From Chloroflexota bacterium (GTDB taxonomy: Bacteria > Chloroflexota > Anaerolineae > Anaerolineales > DRMV01), in the NCBI GenBank assembly GCA_013153335.1, contig JAADEP010000113.1, positions 1-9,254 of the forward strand: DNA of 9,254 bases. The letters are read 5' to 3'. The notes under the pieces were generated by a model. That model did no database searches. It saw only the letters and a list, made by a program, of their open reading frames with translations, and was not told the origin of the DNA. The position numbers were made by a program, and so were the translations under genes. Position 1 is the stretch's first letter; every line of letters starts with the position of its first letter. Positions 5,537-9,254 of this stretch are shown here, one piece after another.

Positions 5537-7369
5537 ATGCTCAGTGACCAATATCTGATCCACGAACCCATCGCCCAGGGCCCCTGGGGGCATATTTTTC
5601 AGGCCCAACACCGGACGACCGGTCAACTCTTCCGCGTCAAAATCGCCCATCCTGCCGCCCCCGAGCAACGGACCGCTTGGCTGGCTTTTTACGAGCGTCA
5701 GCGCCAGATATGGGCCCGCGTCGCGCACCTGCCCGCGCCCGCGACCCACGGCTTCCTCCGTTACATCGAGGTCGGGGTCCACGACCAACGACCGTTTGCT
5801 GTGACCTCGTGGTACCCGCAGACCCTGGAGGCGTTGCTCGGTCGCCTTTCGCCCGCGCAGGCCTTGGCGACCGCGCAATTTTTGGGCTATTGGGTGCTGC
5901 AACTGCATCGGCATGACGTGCTGTACGGCGGCATCGCGGCCGGGAACGTGCTCCTGGATGCTTACGGGCGCCCCCGCTTCGTGGACTATGGGTGGACTCT
6001 GGCCGCGCTTCAGGCCGGCCTGAGCCCGCAAGCGATGTCGGACGCGCGGCGCGCGTACCTTCCGCCCGAAAGCTGGCGCGGTCTGTGGCTCCCGGCGAGT
6101 GACGTGTTTGGCTTGGCGAATTTGTTGGTCGCGATGCTCACCGGCGCGCCCCTCCACATTGAGGAAAGCACAGACCCGAAGGCCTTGTTGGCCCAACGCG
6201 TTCCCGCGTGGGCGCCGGTGCTTGCCCCGGCTCTGGCGCCCCAGCCCGAAGCACGGCCATCCCTGCTCGAATGGCTGGCCAGCCTCACGCGCTTTGGCCT
6301 GGAACAGGGGTTCGCGTTCGCACCGTTGCCGCCCATCCTCACACCCGCCGCGACCGGCCCGACATGGCCGTCGCCGCGCGCGGCGCCCGCGCCGCAGGAT
6401 GGGCAATCTAGACCGGGGAGCCCTCCCCCTGTTCCCCCTCCTTCAAGACCGGCCTCGGCCACCCGGGTGCCCACGGAGCTTCCCGACCCCGGCTATATGA
6501 AGCCACCGGGGCCTGTACCGCCTTCGTCCAGGACAACCTGGCCGACGAGCCCCGCGTACACGGATACGGCGAGGCCTTGGTGGCATTATGTGTTGTTCGC
6601 TTTGGGTGGTTTGAGCGCGCTTTTTGGCCTGATTTCCTTCCTGTGCCTTCTCCTCGCTTTGTTCGTCGAATATGACGACGGGACGCCAACGCCCACCGGG
6701 CGAGCCGCCGTTACCGAAGAATTCGTGACCGCGCCCCCAATGATGTCTTCGAACAATAAGGCGGTCGGGCTGAACTGGTACAGGGAGGATTTTTCCCAAC
6801 CCGAGGTTCGGTGGGAATGGGTGCAACGGCCCTGGGGCGAGGCCAAGCCGCACTATGCCCCTGATCCCCTCGAGGCGTATGTCTTGCACCTCTGGGAACC
6901 CGGTATCCTCTGGGGAGGCCCAGAGCTTTCGCAATGGCCTCCGTCGGGGAAAATTGAGGCCCGTTTCCGCTTATATCCTTCCCTTTCACCCGGGCAGAAG
7001 CCCGTCTCCATCGGCTTTGTCTGGATTTATCCTTCCCATCTGTTGTTCGTGGGAATGAGCACCAACGGCCAGCTCCAGTTTCGTCTTCGTGATTCTGACC
7101 TGCGGGACGTGACGCACGCGATCCAAATCATGCCCAAGGAATACGAAATCGACCTGCGCGCAACCCGTTGGGTCCGCATGGGAGTCGAATACAACCAGAG
7201 GACAAAGATGTGGCACGTCCAGCTCAACCATGAACCTCAGGGAAGTTTTCTCCTCCCTGACATGGTCGACCCTGGTGCGCTGGAACGTATCGCGGTGTTC
7301 CTGGAAAGCCACGGGCCCGCGGTGCGGGGTTATGTGGACGATGTGATGCTGCAAAGGGTCTCGGAATAG
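5537..7369 (+). CDS. Receptor-like pseudokinase with TM helix and lectin-like exodomain
   Basis: A protein of 610 residues. Residues ~6-255 form a Ser/Thr-kinase-like domain: a loose Gly loop (AQGPWG, 13-18), VKIAH with K35 as the VAIK-type lysine, the catalytic loop LYGGIAAGN (129-137), VDYG (D150 in the DFG position), LPPES (E178 in the APE position), D189 and EARPS (238-242). The HRD motif reads Y-G-G, so the catalytic aspartate is glycine; N137 and D150 are kept. It may bind ATP without phosphorylating, or work by an unusual route. A Pro/Ser-rich linker (about 262-345) leads to one membrane helix (about 350-377), with R346 before it and acidic residues after it, giving kinase inside and C-terminus outside. 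Residues ~410-608 look like a concanavalin-A-like domain (REDFSQPEVRWEW opening, YVDDVMLQRV end). The layout parallels PASTA kinases with a different sensor. AGGAGGAG precedes the ATG. The second half has visibly fewer CGCG tetramers than the first. Confidence 0.85.
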   Translation: MLSDQYLIHEPIAQGPWGHIFQAQHRTTGQLFRVKIAHPAAPEQRTAWLAFYERQRQIWARVAHLPAPATHGFLRYIEVGVHDQRPFAVTSWYPQTLEALLGRLSPAQALATAQFLGYWVLQLHRHDVLYGGIAAGNVLLDAYGRPRFVDYGWTLAALQAGLSPQAMSDARRAYLPPESWRGLWLPASDVFGLANLLVAMLTGAPLHIEESTDPKALLAQRVPAWAPVLAPALAPQPEARPSLLEWLASLTRFGLEQGFAFAPLPPILTPAATGPTWPSPRAAPAPQDGQSRPGSPPPVPPPSRPASATRVPTELPDPGYMKPPGPVPPSSRTTWPTSPAYTDTARPWWHYVLFALGGLSALFGLISFLCLLLALFVEYDDGTPTPTGRAAVTEEFVTAPPMMSSNNKAVGLNWYREDFSQPEVRWEWVQRPWGEAKPHYAPDPLEAYVLHLWEPGILWGGPELSQWPPSGKIEARFRLYPSLSPGQKPVSIGFVWIYPSHLLFVGMSTNGQLQFRLRDSDLRDVTHAIQIMPKEYEIDLRATRWVRMGVEYNQRTKMWHVQLNHEPQGSFLLPDMVDPGALERIAVFLESHGPAVRGYVDDVMLQRVSE

Positions 7370-7387
7370 TCCGGCCCAGGAGGAGCG

Positions 7388-8239
7388 ATGACCGGCGAAG
7401 TTCCCCTTGGACCACCAAGGTTGCCGCGGCCCGAGCCCTCCCCTGCCTCGCGGGGGTGGGGCAAAGGTCTGGCATGGGGTTGTGGTGGGCTCAGTGTGTT
7501 GGGCGGTCTGGTCGCGCTGGGGGCTATGCTCTTCTTCGTCATCCGGGGGGCGCGGCCACCGATGGGCTCGGCAACGCGCCCGGAATCACGACCCGAGTCA
7601 GGCTCGACCACTGCGGTCCGGGATCGCGTGGCGGCCGCGCCTATACCCACGCCTTGGGATGCGCACGCCACCCTGGTCTTGACCGACGCGTTCAATCAAC
7701 GCTACCTGCCCGACGAGGCTTCCGCGAGCGAGGCTATGTATTATCAACGCGGGACCTACCACTTGGTCCTGCACGAGGCCGACCGTTTGCTCGCGGCCTT
7801 GTACGCCGAGCATCCGTATCCCCAGGTCTATCTTCAGGTTGCAGCTCGCTGGGTTTCGTCCGACACCCCCTCCGACGGCAGCTTGGGGTTTGTGTGCGGT
7901 TTTCGGTCCGATGACGCGGGAGACACGTACATCACCCTGGAGGTCGGCTTGGACGGGTTCGCGGGCGTTTGGTATTATCAAGACGACACGTTGCTGGATG
8001 GCGACTGGCGCCCTTTGCCCGAGAGCCTTACCCAAGCGCTCCAGCGGGGAGATTGGGTCGTGCTCAACGGGTTGTGCACGTCGCAACACGTGGTGCTCTA
8101 TCTCAATGGTCAGGTTATCTATGAGGACCTCGCGCCGTGGGTCGAGCCCGATGGTGCGCCCGGGCTGCTGATCGCCACCTTTGACGAGCCTGAGCTGCAT
8201 GTAGCCTTTGACGACTTTCGATTGTGGTCCCTTCGCTGA
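7388..8239 (+). CDS. Single-helix membrane protein with ConA-like exodomain
   Basis: A protein of 283 residues. A Pro-rich cytoplasmic tail (1-27, basic near R22 and K26) leads to one membrane helix (about 28-52), a Ser/Thr/Arg-rich linker (about 53-90) and an exodomain (about 93-283). The exodomain opens VLTDAFNQRYLPDE and continues with GSLGFVCGFRSDD, YITLEVGLDGFAGVWYY, VVLYLNGQVIYED and ends VAFDDFRLW. This strand pattern matches the exodomains of the two preceding membrane proteins, so the three are probably related, though divergent. The ATG has AGGAGGAG two bases upstream, and the gene starts 18 bases after the pseudokinase stop, so the two are probably co-translated. There is no kinase part: it looks like a stand-alone sensor or binding partner for the receptor-like pseudokinase. 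Ligand unknown. Confidence 0.8.
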   Translation: MTGEVPLGPPRLPRPEPSPASRGWGKGLAWGCGGLSVLGGLVALGAMLFFVIRGARPPMGSATRPESRPESGSTTAVRDRVAAAPIPTPWDAHATLVLTDAFNQRYLPDEASASEAMYYQRGTYHLVLHEADRLLAALYAEHPYPQVYLQVAARWVSSDTPSDGSLGFVCGFRSDDAGDTYITLEVGLDGFAGVWYYQDDTLLDGDWRPLPESLTQALQRGDWVVLNGLCTSQHVVLYLNGQVIYEDLAPWVEPDGAPGLLIATFDEPELHVAFDDFRLWSLR

Positions 8240-8332
8240 GGGTTTCTCGCAACTATGGATGGGCGCGTCTTCACGCGGGCGTTCTGAGCCGGCTTTGGAG
8301 AGCAATCTCTGGTTTGAACCACGGGCTGAGTC

Positions 8333-9254
8333 ATGGATGTGTCCTCCCTGCTTCGCGCGTATCCCATACGTCAGTCCTTGCCCCCGGGGCCTTTGGGGCA
8401 AGGGTATTTCGTGCGCGATGCGTCCGGTCGGGTCGGGCGGCTCAAGATCGGCTATCCCTTTTGGGCGCAAGAACCCGCGTTGGCCCGGGCGTTTGAAGCG
8501 TATATGCGAACGTTGCGCGCGGGGGCTGGCATGCTGCAGCCGGTTCTGTATCCTCCGGTATATAGCGGCCAGGTCGAAGCGCGGCCGTTTGTGATGGATT
8601 ATTGGTATCCTCGGGCCGGGGTCTCGGGGCCGTTGGCGCCGTCCATCGCGGTTGCCTGGATTTGGGTCTTCGGCCACGCGCTGGCCCGCTTGCACGCGCT
8701 GGGCCTGGTTCACGGCGGTGTTGGGCGTTCGAACGTGGGGCAAGACTCAAATGGCCAACTTCACTTGCTCGACGCGGGATGGCGCCCGGCCGCGTTCGCG
8801 CGGCCCAAAGAGGTCATGGACCACCTCGCGCCCCGATTGCCTTACATGGACAGCCTCGCGCCCGAAGTGCGACAAGGCTATCCGTTGACGTTCAAGGCGG
8901 ATGTGTACGGCCTGGCCCACCTGCTCCATGAGTGGCTGGTCGGGCCGTTTCGCGCGGGCGTCCAGCCTGCCACTTTCCCACCGGGTTGGGAGGAGGTGTT
9001 GCGTGCGGGGCTGGAGCCGGACCCTGAGGTCCGGGCGGATTTGCCCTTGTGGCTCTCCCTGCTCGCGGAGCAAGCTCACGCGCAAGGGATTCGGTTAGAG
9101 GCGTCCTTGCTTCCGGCCGATTGGGACGCGGTGGTCAGCCTTCCGCCTGCGGCCATCAAGCCGTCACCTCAAGCCGCGCGGTCCGCCGAAGGCGCTGCGG
9201 AGGCTGCGCCAAGCGCGCCCGCGCCCGAGGCCGCTCCGTTCGCCGAAGGAGCTG
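8333..9254 (+). CDS. Second kinase-like protein (pseudokinase), 3' end outside window
   Basis: The frame runs open to the right edge; 307 residues are visible. Kinase-like landmarks: a Gly-rich stretch GPLGQG (19-24), GRLKIG with K38, the catalytic loop LVHGGVGRSN (125-134), LLDAGW (D147 in the DFG position), LAPE (175-178), and D190 followed by VYGLAHLL. As in the kinase-like protein two genes upstream, the HRD aspartate is glycine (H127-G128-G129), while K38, N134 and D147 remain. After about residue 270 a Pro/Ala/Glu-rich linker begins, like the linker before the membrane helix of the other pseudokinase, so a membrane helix and exodomain may follow outside the window. The ATG at 8333 comes three bases after an in-frame TGA (8327-8329) and has no good Shine-Dalgarno sequence, so the start is less sure than for the neighbours; it follows a 93-base gap after the lectin-like gene, in which no promoter or terminator is clear. 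Confidence 0.8.
   Translation, partial: MDVSSLLRAYPIRQSLPPGPLGQGYFVRDASGRVGRLKIGYPFWAQEPALARAFEAYMRTLRAGAGMLQPVLYPPVYSGQVEARPFVMDYWYPRAGVSGPLAPSIAVAWIWVFGHALARLHALGLVHGGVGRSNVGQDSNGQLHLLDAGWRPAAFARPKEVMDHLAPRLPYMDSLAPEVRQGYPLTFKADVYGLAHLLHEWLVGPFRAGVQPATFPPGWEEVLRAGLEPDPEVRADLPLWLSLLAEQAHAQGIRLEASLLPADWDAVVSLPPAAIKPSPQAARSAEGAAEAAPSAPAPEAAPFAEGA

Noticed and set aside
4592..6406. Minus-strand open frame of 604 codons opposite the membrane protein and pseudokinase genes
   Set aside because: It is antisense to two genes with clear domains and ribosome binding sites. Its translation is Arg/Gly/Ala-rich with no recognisable domain, as expected of a GC-rich antisense frame.
8264..8277. Small hairpin CGCGT-CTTC-ACGCG as a terminator between the lectin-like gene and the second pseudokinase gene
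   Set aside because: The stem has only five pairs and no T run follows; such hairpins are common by chance in this DNA.
7598..8743. Minus-strand open frame of 381 codons opposite the lectin-like and second pseudokinase genes
   Set aside because: It has no domain or ribosome binding site and crosses two well-supported plus-strand genes; codon bias explains its length.
1..9254. CRISPR array or cas operon, suggested by the Cas4-like gene
   Set aside because: No evenly spaced repeats and no other cas-like protein are seen in the window.

Overview
The window is very GC-rich DNA with dense, closely packed bacterial genes. The mix of protein types suggests a Chloroflexota genome (Anaerolineae or a thermophilic relative): SH3b repeats, a G5-3D wall protein, a membrane-anchored Cas4-like nuclease, Ser/Thr-kinase-like proteins with proline-rich linkers, and concanavalin-A-like exodomains behind single membrane helices. 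This assignment is inferred from gene content only. No rRNA, tRNA, CRISPR array or insertion sequence was seen.

Layout. At the left edge, a plus-strand gene enters from outside the window (1-573). It ends in an SH3b domain and is closed by a strong intrinsic terminator (594-635). Facing it is a two-gene minus-strand unit (2480 to 727): a small membrane-anchored Cas4/RecB-like nuclease, then a membrane-anchored G5-3D protein. The two overlap by four bases (ATGA). The nuclease gene appears to be read as a leaderless message.

From a divergent promoter near 2545 a long plus-strand run begins and continues past the right edge: a DegT-family (KdnA-like) sugar aminotransferase; a MobA/MocA-like nucleotidyltransferase; a three-helix membrane protein with a concanavalin-A-like exodomain; a 610-residue receptor-like protein with a kinase-like domain, one membrane helix and a lectin-like exodomain; a second single-helix lectin-like protein; and a second kinase-like protein cut by the window edge. 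Spacing is short (8-base overlap to 93 bases), so the run is probably one or two operons.

The most interesting part is 4403-9254. Three neighbouring membrane proteins carry related-looking exodomains, and two neighbouring kinase-like proteins both have glycine where the catalytic aspartate of the HRD motif should be, while keeping the VAIK-type lysine, the catalytic-loop asparagine and the DFG-type aspartate. This looks like a cell-surface sensing module built on pseudokinases. That function is inference; the sequence shows the architecture and the missing residue, not the ligand or the output.
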